This document shows positions 35,608-43,223 of a DNA stretch of 64,000 nt, in pieces. The translations under genes and the position numbers were made by a program. Position 1 is the stretch's first letter. The number at the start of each line of letters is the position of its first letter. The stretch is from assembly GCF_011392125.1 (NCBI RefSeq), contig NZ_JAAJBU010000001.1:434001-498000 (forward strand), read 5' to 3'. A model generated the notes under the pieces. It ran no database searches. It saw only the letters and a program-made list of their open reading frames with translations, and was not told the origin of the DNA. Source of the stretch: Flavobacterium lotistagni. GTDB lineage: Bacteria; Bacteroidota; Bacteroidia; Flavobacteriales; Flavobacteriaceae.

Positions 35608-35639
35608 TTGGAATAACAGCATTGGTTTTAGTATCTTTC
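35608..35639 (+). promoter_or_regulatory. Promoter for the membrane AraC regulator
   Basis: TTG at 35608, 21 nt, then TATCTTTC, one mismatch from the -7 consensus. The regulator ATG is at 35653. Confidence 0.5.
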
Positions 35640-35652
35640 GCTAAATTTCATT

Positions 35653-36852
35653 ATGCTTTTCGAGTTTGGCTTTTATTCTTCTTTGCTACTTATTCCGTTT
35701 GTCCACGGAGTCTTGTATGCTTTACTGCTGTTCTGGAAAGGTTTCCGCTTGCAAATTCAATCCAATATCTGGCTCGGAGTTTTCCTGATTTTGTGCTCCT
35801 TATATATTGCGCCTTGGATGCTCGGTTTTGCCGGTTGGTATGACCATCAGCCGTATCGCGACATTCTGTTCTATGTGCCGTTCCAACAATTGCTGCTGAT
35901 GGGGCCGTTGCTCTATTTTTATACACAGAGTTTATTGAACCCGGCTTTTCGATTGAACCATCGGTTGCTGCTGCATTTTGTTCCCGGATTGCTTTACCTC
36001 ATCTATATGGTGTCTTTGTGGGCTTACGATTATTTCATCTATAAAGGCTATTACTTCTATGCCGATCAATCCGATAAAGATTTTGACTCTTGGTACCAAT
36101 ATTTGGGTTTGGCCTCGATGGTGTATTATCTGATTTTGAGTATCCGATTTTATAACGCCTATAAGAATCTGATTTTTCATTACACCAGTTATGCCGAAAG
36201 CATTTTGTTTCGCTGGATCAAAAATTATCTGATCGCTTTTTTGTTAATGCTTTTGCTGCCAATGGTGTTTGATTTGATTGGGGTTTTTTATCCTGAAATG
36301 AAAACCTATACAGGCAGTTGGTGGTTTTTTCTTTGTTTTTCGCTGATTACATTTTATATCGCTCTTTCCGGTTATTCGAATTCGGTGCAGACCACGATTC
36401 CTTTTCAGTTGCCTTCGGTGGGCCAACATGCTATCTTGGTTTTAAGCGAAAGTAACCTCGATGCTCCAGCGGTAATTGAAACCGAAGTAGATTCGGAGAA
36501 AAAAAACACCTTCGAAGTCGAGTCTTGGAAAGCGAAAATCGAAAAACTACTGACCGAAGAAAAACTCTACGAAAACCCGGAGCTGACCCTTTCGGATATC
36601 GCAAAGCAACTCCAGACCAATGCTTCAGTTGTTTCTAAAGCCATCAATCAAGGTTTCGAGATGAACTTCAATGACCTGATTAATCACTACCGCGTGGAAG
36701 CGGTGAAGAAGATGCTGCAACAAGGCGCACAAAAAAAGTCGACCCTTTTAGGTATCGCATACGACTGCGGATTCAACTCCAAAGCCACCTTTAACCGAGC
36801 GTTCAAGAAAAATACGGGCGTTTCACCGAAAGAATACTGCAGTGGCTCATAA
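35653..36852 (+). CDS. Membrane-bound AraC-family transcriptional regulator
   Basis: A 399-residue protein. The N-terminal 235 residues contain about seven hydrophobic helices with aromatic loops (for example SSLLLIPFVHGVLYALLLFW, IWLGVFLILCSLYIAPW, LIAFLLMLLLPMVFDLIGVF). An acidic linker leads to a C-terminal AraC-type DNA-binding domain (about 300-399) with LTLSDIAKQLQTNASVVSKAIN and the FNSKATFNRAFKKNTGVSPKEY signature. Such proteins may sense a signal in the membrane. The likely targets are the small envelope genes that follow, but this is inference from position only. Confidence 0.88.
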   Translation: MLFEFGFYSSLLLIPFVHGVLYALLLFWKGFRLQIQSNIWLGVFLILCSLYIAPWMLGFAGWYDHQPYRDILFYVPFQQLLLMGPLLYFYTQSLLNPAFRLNHRLLLHFVPGLLYLIYMVSLWAYDYFIYKGYYFYADQSDKDFDSWYQYLGLASMVYYLILSIRFYNAYKNLIFHYTSYAESILFRWIKNYLIAFLLMLLLPMVFDLIGVFYPEMKTYTGSWWFFLCFSLITFYIALSGYSNSVQTTIPFQLPSVGQHAILVLSESNLDAPAVIETEVDSEKKNTFEVESWKAKIEKLLTEEKLYENPELTLSDIAKQLQTNASVVSKAINQGFEMNFNDLINHYRVEAVKKMLQQGAQKKSTLLGIAYDCGFNSKATFNRAFKKNTGVSPKEYCSGS

Positions 36853-36873
36853 ATAAATTAGGTCTCATATCAT

Positions 36874-36900
36874 AATCTGAAGCGCGTCAGGGTTCAGATT
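36874..36900. repeat. Perfect inverted repeat upstream of lipoprotein cluster
   Basis: AATCTGAA (36874-36881) and TTCAGATT (36893-36900) are perfect 8-bp arms around an 11-bp GC-rich centre. No T run follows, so an operator is as likely as a terminator. Confidence 0.5.
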
Positions 36901-36939
36901 GCTTCACTTTTGCTTCATCAAAACACAAATATTCAAACG

Positions 36940-37293
36940 ATGAAGAAAAGTTTAGCCATAGCATTTTTGGCTTTCAGTATTTTTTCCTGCGGGATTATTG
37001 GCTCACTGAATTCCAACACGTCTATTAAACCTCGAGATACTTTTGTCTTGGGTAATAACCAGCATGGTATTTTCCGCACCCATCTCAAAAACGAAGGTGT
37101 TACCGTGCTGAAAGTTTACCAGTCATTCCATGGCGTTGCTCTGGATCCGGTTTTAGTAGAACCGCAAGAAAAGATTTATCTCAAAACACCCAAAAACACC
37201 GCGTTGCTTATCGAAAATACCGGCGATCAGTATGCTTCAGTTTCGCTAAAGGTCAAGGGCGATTTGAATCTGGGCATGACCTACATTCCTTAA
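36940..37293 (+). CDS. Hypothetical small lipoprotein
   Basis: A 117-residue lipoprotein; the signal peptide MKKSLAIAFLAFSIFSCG has its lipobox Cys at residue 17. The mature part is beta-rich, with THLKNEGVTVLKVYQ and LLIENTGDQYASVSLKVKG. No family recognised. It begins a run of four small envelope genes downstream of the AraC-type regulator, with gaps of 66 bp, 21 bp and an overlap. Confidence 0.7.
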   Translation: MKKSLAIAFLAFSIFSCGIIGSLNSNTSIKPRDTFVLGNNQHGIFRTHLKNEGVTVLKVYQSFHGVALDPVLVEPQEKIYLKTPKNTALLIENTGDQYASVSLKVKGDLNLGMTYIP

Positions 37294-37359
37294 AAACGAG
37301 TTTCAATCATTAATCGATAGGTTTTCTGCGCAAGTAGCCTATCATAAAAATCAATCTTT

Positions 37360-38019
37360 ATGAAAAAAATCAAATTAACGCTGCTTTTGTTGCTGACTTC
37401 AGCATGTATTCACGCACAAACCCGAGGTTCGGGAAAATTGATCGAACGTTCTTATCCTTATAAAGGCTTTGACAAAGTTGCCATTGAAGATTTGGATGGT
37501 CGGGTCGAGATAGAAATCGGCAAGGTTTGGTCGATATCGGTAGTGATAGACGACAACCTTTTCCCGCTCTTGGCTTTCGAGGAAAACCCAACGGAATACC
37601 AACTTAAAATAGCTTTCAGAGGAAATCGAGACAACAAAATGTATATCGAAGACACGAATGTGCTTATTAAAATTACCATGCCCGAAGCTTCTGTAATCAA
37701 GAACAATTCGAATGCGGTCATCGTTGTGAATAATGCTATAGGAGGTTATTTGCGCTTGGAAAATCTAGACAACGGCGCCATCAAAGCCTCAGGAAAAGTA
37801 GACCTGTTGGATGTGTCGTGCTCTGGTAACGGAACTATTTCTGCCGGTGAGCTCATGGTTAAAACAGCCGAAATAAAAGGCAGCGGAAACGGCAACATCT
37901 TAGTGAACGTTGACCAAAAGATCATCGCAAAAATATCGGGAAATGGAAGCGTCAAAAACATCGGAAAAGCAAAATACGCTGCTAATTCAAAACGGACTGG
38001 AAACGGAAACTTATTGTAG
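37360..38019 (+). CDS. Head GIN domain (DUF2807) exported protein
   Basis: A 219-residue exported protein with a signal peptide ending HAQ. From residue 35 on, repeated beta strands form the DUF2807 putative auto-transporter adhesin fold: YKGFDKVAIEDLDGRVEIEIG, then VEIKGSGNGNILV-like turns and SGNGSVKNIG. Gly-Asn-Gly turns occur at least four times, as expected for a right-handed beta helix. Function unknown; cell-surface location is likely. Confidence 0.82.
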   Translation: MKKIKLTLLLLLTSACIHAQTRGSGKLIERSYPYKGFDKVAIEDLDGRVEIEIGKVWSISVVIDDNLFPLLAFEENPTEYQLKIAFRGNRDNKMYIEDTNVLIKITMPEASVIKNNSNAVIVVNNAIGGYLRLENLDNGAIKASGKVDLLDVSCSGNGTISAGELMVKTAEIKGSGNGNILVNVDQKIIAKISGNGSVKNIGKAKYAANSKRTGNGNLL

Positions 38020-38040
38020 GAAGCTTTAAATACTTTAATC

Positions 38041-38532
38041 ATGAAAAAACTATTTTACCGGTTGTGGGCACCGACTTTACAACAGAATCTCTTTCAAGAA
38101 ATCTTGTTAACCGTTCCGCGTATTATTTGTGGCTATTTGCTCACCGCAGATTTTGGCGCGGCGAAATTTGGGCTGCCTTGGTCACCGGAGGAAAAAAACC
38201 TTGGGTTCTTTGAAGTGGCCTTTTGGTTTCCGAACGATGTGGCCCAATACGGCGGCTTATTCGCTATGTTTCCGGCTTTTCTGGCCTGGATGGGTGCTTT
38301 TGCCGAAGCTGTTGGCGGATTGGCGTTGTTGCTGGGCTTTCAGACTAGAGTATTTTCCTTTCTGATTCTCTGTACGATGCTTGTGGCGATTTTTGCCCAA
38401 CAGTTTAATGCCGGATTGTGGAACATGCTGCCTGCGCTCGGATTCTTATGGGTTGCATTAGTGAATATGGCTATCGGCTCTGGTCGGTTCGGGCTGGATT
38501 ATTTACTTACGCTAAAATTGAAAAAACAATGA
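38041..38532 (+). CDS. DoxX-family membrane protein
   Basis: A 163-residue protein with four membrane helices. LFQEILLTVPRIICGYLL and ADFGAAKFGLPW fit the DoxX start, followed by MGAFAEAVGGLALLLGFQ, VFSFLILCTMLVAIFAQQF and LPALGFLWVALVNMAIGSG. It ends in a tight ATGA overlap with the next lipoprotein gene, so the two are translationally coupled. Function in this organism unknown. Confidence 0.85.
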   Translation: MKKLFYRLWAPTLQQNLFQEILLTVPRIICGYLLTADFGAAKFGLPWSPEEKNLGFFEVAFWFPNDVAQYGGLFAMFPAFLAWMGAFAEAVGGLALLLGFQTRVFSFLILCTMLVAIFAQQFNAGLWNMLPALGFLWVALVNMAIGSGRFGLDYLLTLKLKKQ

Positions 38533-38885
38533 AAACAAATATTATTTTACTAGCATTTATCTCATTACTCATGAGCGCTTGTGTACAAAAAACCCAACTC
38601 CAGAAAGTGACCTATACACTTGATGTTTCCAAAGTGAAAAATATAGAAAAGGTCGGAATCAGAGGCGCTGACAGCCCGCTATCTTGGGAATCTGATTTGG
38701 AAATGAAACCCTTGGTGAAAGACAGTTTGTATCAAATTGAAGTGCGCTATCTGACCGGTTACAAAGGCACGGAAGTGAAATTTACGGTCAATGGTAATTT
38801 CGAGTTGCAAAACCGAGACAACCGGCCAGTTCGTTTTGCAGCAAACTCAAATAGTGAATTCAGCGCTGTTTTCGACCAACCTTAG
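38529..38885 (+). CDS. Small lipoprotein with E-set/CBM-like fold
   Basis: A 118-residue lipoprotein (lipobox MSAC, Cys at residue 15). The mature part has GIRGADSPLSWESDLEMKPL and YQIEVRYLTGYKGTEVKFTV, resembling the beta-sandwich E-set or starch-binding-like domains attached to enzymes in Bacteroidota. That resemblance is loose. The ATG overlaps the DoxX stop codon by 4 nt. Confidence 0.72.
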   Translation: MKTNIILLAFISLLMSACVQKTQLQKVTYTLDVSKVKNIEKVGIRGADSPLSWESDLEMKPLVKDSLYQIEVRYLTGYKGTEVKFTVNGNFELQNRDNRPVRFAANSNSEFSAVFDQP

Positions 38886-38888
38886 GGA

Positions 38889-38923
38889 AGTGCCTGAGCA
38901 GCTTAGTGCCTGAGTGCCTGAGT
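38889..38923. repeat. TGAGTGCC tandem array upstream of lepA
   Basis: An imperfect array with units TGAGCAGC, TTAGTGCC and TGAGTGCC, just after the lipoprotein stop codon. Confidence 0.7.
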
Positions 38924-39010
38924 TACTTGCGGATTAGTAATTCGGTTCTTTTGTTTGTCTGGGCTTTGAGGCTGATGAAGTTTGGACTATATTTGCGGGC
39001 TAGTTCTTAT

Positions 39011-39162
39011 CGGCGTTAGGGATTGCAGCATTGTTTGAGCTCTTTTTGCATTTGAGGTTAAGAGGAGGACTGCCAGTGACAGTCAGGTAATTTTTAAGAA
39101 TAAGAGCATTACTTTAACCAGCAAAAAAGCGAGTGCGAAAAGCCCGGCCGAAGGCAACGCCC
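39011..39162. repeat. Intergenic hairpin repeat, copy C
   Basis: Outer arms GGCGTT / AACGCC pair, as in copy A, with the shared right end GCCCGGCCGAAGGCAACGCC. Inner arms CTTTTTGC / GCAAAAAAG surround a long variable tip with its own hairpin (GACTG/CAGTC). It ends 14 nt before the lepA ATG. Confidence 0.55.
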
Positions 39163-39176
39163 AAATAAAAAGACAC

Positions 39177-40973
39177 ATGAAACACATCAGGAATTTTTGC
39201 ATCATTGCGCACATTGACCACGGGAAAAGCACACTGGCCGACCGACTGCTCAGTGCTACCCAAACCGTGAGCGCCCGAGAGGAAAAGGCGCAGTTGCTCG
39301 ACAATATGGACTTGGAACGCGAACGCGGGATTACCATTAAGAGTCACGCGATTCAGATGGAATATCAATATAAAGGTGAAGATTACATCTTGAACCTGAT
39401 TGATACGCCCGGACACGTAGATTTCTCTTATGAAGTTTCTCGCTCAATTGCCGCGTGTGAAGGTGCGCTTCTGATTGTTGATGCGGCCCAGAGCATTCAA
39501 GCACAGACCATTTCTAACTTGTATCTGGCGCTGGAAAACGATCTGGAAATTATCCCGGTGCTCAACAAAGTAGATTTACCTAGTGCGAATCCGGAAGAAG
39601 TGAGTGATGATATTGTGGATTTGCTCGGTTGCAAGTTAGAGGAAATCATCCACGCATCGGGGAAAACCGGTTTTGGCGTAGAGAATATTCTGTCTGCTAT
39701 TATTGAAAGAATTCCGGCACCGAAAGGCGATGCCAACGAGCCGCTTCAGGCATTGATTTTTGACTCTGTCTACAATCCTTTTCGCGGGATTGAGGTAATT
39801 TTCCGTGTCGTGAACGGCGAAATCAAAAAAGGCCAGAAGATTAAATTTATGGCTACCGGCAACGAGTATTTTGCAGATGAAGTCGGAACTTTGAAATTGA
39901 ATCAAGTTCCTAAAAATGTAATTTCTACCGGCGATGTGGGTTATCTGATTTCGGGAATTAAAGAAGCCAAAGAGGTAAAAGTAGGCGATACCATTACCGA
40001 TGCCAAAACGCCAACCACCAATATGATTACCGGTTTTGAAGATGTGAAGCCGATGGTTTTTGCCGGAATTTATCCGGTAGATACCGAAGATTACGAAGAG
40101 TTGCGCAACTCGATGGAGAAACTACAGCTCAACGATGCCTCGCTGGTTTTTCAGGCAGAGAGTTCGGCGGCTTTAGGCTTTGGTTTCCGTTGCGGGTTTT
40201 TAGGAATGCTGCACATGGAAATCATTCAGGAACGTTTGGAGCGAGAATTTGATATGACGGTAATTACGACGGTGCCCAACGTATCGTATCTGGCTTATAC
40301 TAAAAAAGATATCGATGTGCCGATTGTGGTGAACAATCCTTCGGATTTGCCTGAACCTTCAAGGCTCGACCGTGTGGAAGAACCGTTTATAAAGGCGACC
40401 ATCATCACTAAAGCGGATTATGTGGGAAATGTCATGAGTTTGTGTATTGAAAAGCGTGGCATCATCACCAACCAAACTTATCTGACCACCGAACGTGTGG
40501 AGCTCAATTTCGACATGCCACTGGCGGAAATCGTATTTGATTTTTACGACCGGTTGAAAACTGTTTCGAAAGGCTATGCTTCGTTTGATTACCACCCGAT
40601 TGGTATGCGCGCTTCGAACCTGGTAAAGGTAGACGTGCTGCTGAACGGAAACGGAGTAGATGCTTTATCTGCTTTAATTCATGCTGACAATGCATACAAT
40701 ATCGGCAAGAAAATGACCGAGAAACTCAAGGAACTCATTCCGCGCCAGCAGTTTGATATTCCGATCCAGGCGGCTATCGGTGCGAAGATCATCGCGCGGG
40801 AAACCGTGAAAGCACTCAGAAAAGACGTAACCGCTAAGTGTTATGGTGGTGACATCTCGCGTAAGAGAAAACTTTTGGAAAAACAGAAAAAAGGAAAGAA
40901 AAGAATGCGTCAGGTGGGGAATGTAGAGATTCCGCAGGAGGCGTTTATGGCGGTGTTGAAGTTGAATGATTAG
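39177..40973 (+). CDS. lepA: Elongation factor 4 (LepA)
   Basis: A 598-residue translational GTPase that back-translocates or helps assemble ribosomes. G1 loop AHIDHGKST is at residues 11-19; G2/G3 elements include GITIKSHA and [10 protein letters not shown]4 is NKVDLP. The C-terminal domain has the EF-4-specific [20 protein letters not shown]. The length is standard. It is flanked by repeats on both sides and ends at its own terminator. Confidence 0.97.
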   Translation: MKHIRNFCIIAHIDHGKSTLADRLLSATQTVSAREEKAQLLDNMDLERERGITIKSHAIQMEYQYKGEDYILNLIDTPGHVDFSYEVSRSIAACEGALLIVDAAQSIQAQTISNLYLALENDLEIIPVLNKVDLPSANPEEVSDDIVDLLGCKLEEIIHASGKTGFGVENILSAIIERIPAPKGDANEPLQALIFDSVYNPFRGIEVIFRVVNGEIKKGQKIKFMATGNEYFADEVGTLKLNQVPKNVISTGDVGYLISGIKEAKEVKVGDTITDAKTPTTNMITGFEDVKPMVFAGIYPVDTEDYEELRNSMEKLQLNDASLVFQAESSAALGFGFRCGFLGMLHMEIIQERLEREFDMTVITTVPNVSYLAYTKKDIDVPIVVNNPSDLPEPSRLDRVEEPFIKATIITKADYVGNVMSLCIEKRGIITNQTYLTTERVELNFDMPLAEIVFDFYDRLKTVSKGYASFDYHPIGMRASNLVKVDVLLNGNGVDALSALIHADNAYNIGKKMTEKLKELIPRQQFDIPIQAAIGAKIIARETVKALRKDVTAKCYGGDISRKRKLLEKQKKGKKRMRQVGNVEIPQEAFMAVLKLND

Positions 40974-40981
40974 CGCCTGCC

Positions 40982-41029
40982 TGAGTGCCTGAGTGCCTGA
41001 GTGCCTGAGTGCCTGAGTGCCTGAGTGCG
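40982..41029. repeat. TGAGTGCC tandem array after lepA
   Basis: Five perfect 8-bp TGAGTGCC units and a sixth ending in G, starting 8 nt after the lepA stop codon. The largest and cleanest array in the window. Confidence 0.92.
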
Positions 41030-41044
41030 AAATTAAATAAATAG

Positions 41045-41077
41045 AAAACCGGTTACGAAAATGGCCGGTTTTTTTAT
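41045..41077 (+). terminator. Terminator after lepA
   Basis: AAAACCGG / CCGGTTTT stem with a 12-nt loop, followed by a T run. Confidence 0.82.
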
Positions 41078-41145
41078 GGGAATTTTTCTGGTTCTGACGA
41101 TATTTAAAATCTTACCGACCAGTTGTAAATGCCTTGCAAATTTTA

Positions 41146-41176
41146 TTGGGATTAATACGTCATCTTAATACCTTTG
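41146..41176 (+). promoter_or_regulatory. Promoter for thiL
   Basis: TTG at 41146, 20 nt, then TACCTTTG, an exact -7 box. The leader to ATG 41219 is about 35 nt and holds a short TGAGTGCC-type array in inverse orientation. Confidence 0.72.
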
Positions 41177-41184
41177 CGTCTCAG

Positions 41185-41210
41185 CAACTAAGGCACTAAG
41201 GCACTTAGCT
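41185..41210. repeat. Short inverse TGAGTGCC-type array in thiL leader
   Basis: GCAACTAA, GGCACTAA and GGCACTTA units read as the reverse complement of TTAGTGCC. The array sits between the thiL promoter and start codon. Confidence 0.65.
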
Positions 41211-41218
41211 GCTCAAAA

Positions 41219-42268
41219 ATGATTGAAGATAAAAACCCGCAACGCACCAGTATTTCGCAATTGGGCGAATTTGGCCTGATTGACCACCTGACCAAACATT
41301 TTGAAATTCACCAACCGACAACTTTGAAAGGCATTGGTGATGATGCAGCCGTGTTGGATTTCAAAGATAAAAAGGTAGTCGTGTCGACCGATTTGCTGAT
41401 TGAAGGTGTTCACTTTGACTTGGCTTATATGCCGCTCAAGCATTTGGGTTATAAGGCGGTAGTGGTGAATGTGTCGGATATTTGCGCAATGAATGCCAAA
41501 GCCACGCAAATTACTGTTTCGGTTGCGGTATCCAATCGTTTTCCGCTTGAAGCTTTGGAGGAATTATTTGCCGGAATTACCCTTGCCGCACAAGAATATA
41601 AAGTGGATGTGATTGGCGGCGATACGACCTCATCGCAAAAAGGGCTCATCATCAGTATTACCGCTATCGGTGAAGCCGATGCAGAAGAAATTGTTTATCG
41701 CAATGGCGCCAAAGCCAATGATTTATTGGTAGCCACCGGCGATTTGGGTGCAGCATATATGGGATTGCAAGTATTGGAACGTGAAAAACAAGTGTTTCAG
41801 GTAAACCCCAATTCGCAACCAGATTTGGAAGCCTATACTTATTTGATTGAACGGCAATTGAAACCTGAAGCCAGAAAAGATGTGCGCACTTTATTACATG
41901 CGTTGGAAGTGAAACCGACTTCGATGATTGATATCTCGGACGGCTTGTCTTCGGAGATTATTCATTTGTGCAAACAATCTGAAGTAGGCTGTAATTTGTA
42001 TGAAGATAAAATTCCGCTGGATCCTCAATTCATCAATGTTTGCGAGGAATTCGATATTGACAGCACCACCGTAGCAATCAACGGCGGCGAAGATTATGAA
42101 TTACTGTTCACCATCGACATCGGCGACTTCGACAAAATAAAAGGCAACCCAAATTTTACTGTGATTGGACATATGACTGAGGCGAGTGAAGGTATTCATT
42201 TAGTGACTCGGGCCAACACAAAAATTGCTCTGAAAGCCCGCGGTTGGAACGCCTTAGACAATGAATAG
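41219..42268 (+). CDS. thiL: Thiamine-phosphate kinase
   Basis: A 349-residue PurM-like kinase that makes thiamine diphosphate from thiamine phosphate. It has the family motifs GIGDDAAVLD near residue 40, DLLIEGVHFDL, VIGGDTTSS with its metal-binding Asp, DISDGLSSE near residue 240 and GGEDYELLFTI. Length fits ThiL. No thiamine riboswitch is present in the leader. Confidence 0.95.
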   Translation: MIEDKNPQRTSISQLGEFGLIDHLTKHFEIHQPTTLKGIGDDAAVLDFKDKKVVVSTDLLIEGVHFDLAYMPLKHLGYKAVVVNVSDICAMNAKATQITVSVAVSNRFPLEALEELFAGITLAAQEYKVDVIGGDTTSSQKGLIISITAIGEADAEEIVYRNGAKANDLLVATGDLGAAYMGLQVLEREKQVFQVNPNSQPDLEAYTYLIERQLKPEARKDVRTLLHALEVKPTSMIDISDGLSSEIIHLCKQSEVGCNLYEDKIPLDPQFINVCEEFDIDSTTVAINGGEDYELLFTIDIGDFDKIKGNPNFTVIGHMTEASEGIHLVTRANTKIALKARGWNALDNE

Positions 42269-42314
42269 TTAATAATGAATAATTAATAATTGGATTTGAA
42301 ACTTTTGGGTATAA

Positions 42315-42346
42315 AAAAAGCGGCGCTCCCTAATTTGCCGCTTTTT
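42315..42346 (+). terminator. Terminator after thiL
   Basis: AAAAAGCGGC / GCCGCTTTTT perfect stem with an 11-15-nt loop and T run. On the minus strand it could also end the regulator gene at 42543. Confidence 0.85.
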
Positions 42347-42499
42347 CTATAAGTTTGGTCAGTGTTTTTGATCGCTCCCTAATTAGATCATCGAGCACTA
42401 ACAAATTGATGTTTTATGTTATACGACTACTACCTCAATAACATAGTGCTAAATTACTAAAGTACTCCATTTTAAGTGCTGAGGGTTTCCTCAAAAACG

Positions 42500-42531
42500 A
42501 TTACGGTTTCCCACATTTTTAATTACGGTTT
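42500..42531. repeat. Direct repeat ATTACGGTTT, 22-bp period
   Basis: Two identical 10-bp copies at 42500-42509 and 42522-42531, spaced exactly two helical turns apart, ending 11 bp from the response-regulator stop. The spacing is like that of paired response-regulator sites, but no promoter was recognised next to it. Confidence 0.5.
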
Positions 42532-42542
42532 GTGATAAAAAT

Positions 42543-43211
42543 CTATAGCAAGCCTTTATTTTTGGCCTCTCGAATCAAATCAATATCGTTGCCGTCTTTT
42601 ATATCCAGTAAATCTTTGAGGTGGAGTTTTCTCTTCTCTACCGCACTTAAAGAAAGCGGCACGTATTGCGGAATATCTTTGGTTTTAGTGCCTTTAGAAA
42701 GGTGAAATAAAATTTGCTTATCGAAGGCATCAATCTCAATATTGTCGTATTGTATTTGGCTCACAAGTTTCACTACGGTTTGACTATAATAATTTTCTTC
42801 TTTGAGAATTTTATCGAACGCCAATAGTAGCTCGTCAAAAGTTAAATCATTCTTGATCACTAGCCCATTTGGGTTGATGTTCTTGATAATCGTGTTGATT
42901 TTCAGCAGTTCCGTATGCATGGTCAGCAGAATGATCTTGCAATCCGGCATGTCGCGTTTGATGAGCAGCGCCAAATCTTCACCTGAAAAAATTCCCTTTT
43001 CCTCATAGACCGGCATACTCAAATCAAAAAAGGCAATATTAAAAGGTTCTGATGCTTCGGTAATGGCTTCATAACCAGTTTTACAATCTTTGGCTTGGGT
43101 AATTGAAAATTCGTAAGCGCCTTTGGAGTTGTATCCTCGAATGGCATTTTTATATGCCTCAATAATAAAAGGATGATCGTCTACAATGAGAATGTTTACC
43201 GCTGTGGCCAT
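42543..43211 (-). CDS. NarL-type response regulator 1
   Basis: A 222-residue regulator. The receiver has the acidic pocket IVDDHP (Asp11, Asp12), the phosphorylation site Asp63 (FFDLSMP) and a Lys in VIKNDLT. The C-terminal helix-turn-helix (about 160-220) has FHLSKGTKTKDIPQYVPLS and SAVEKRKLHL, a LuxR/NarL-type domain. Located 12 nt after the partner kinase gene. It is paralogous to the regulator at 45315, with similar length and the same IFSGEDLA motif after the phosphorylation site. Confidence 0.9.
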   Translation of the reverse strand: MATAVNILIVDDHPFIIEAYKNAIRGYNSKGAYEFSITQAKDCKTGYEAITEASEPFNIAFFDLSMPVYEEKGIFSGEDLALLIKRDMPDCKIILLTMHTELLKINTIIKNINPNGLVIKNDLTFDELLLAFDKILKEENYYSQTVVKLVSQIQYDNIEIDAFDKQILFHLSKGTKTKDIPQYVPLSLSAVEKRKLHLKDLLDIKDGNDIDLIREAKNKGLL

Positions 43212-43223
43212 ATAGTTGTATTT

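Noticed and set aside
40982..41029. CRISPR repeat or direct-repeat attachment site
   Set aside because: Unit is only 8 bp, tandem without spacers, and not flanking a mobile element.
41177..41218. Thiamine riboswitch upstream of thiL
   Set aside because: No THI-box motifs are visible and the leader is only about 35 nt with a short repeat.
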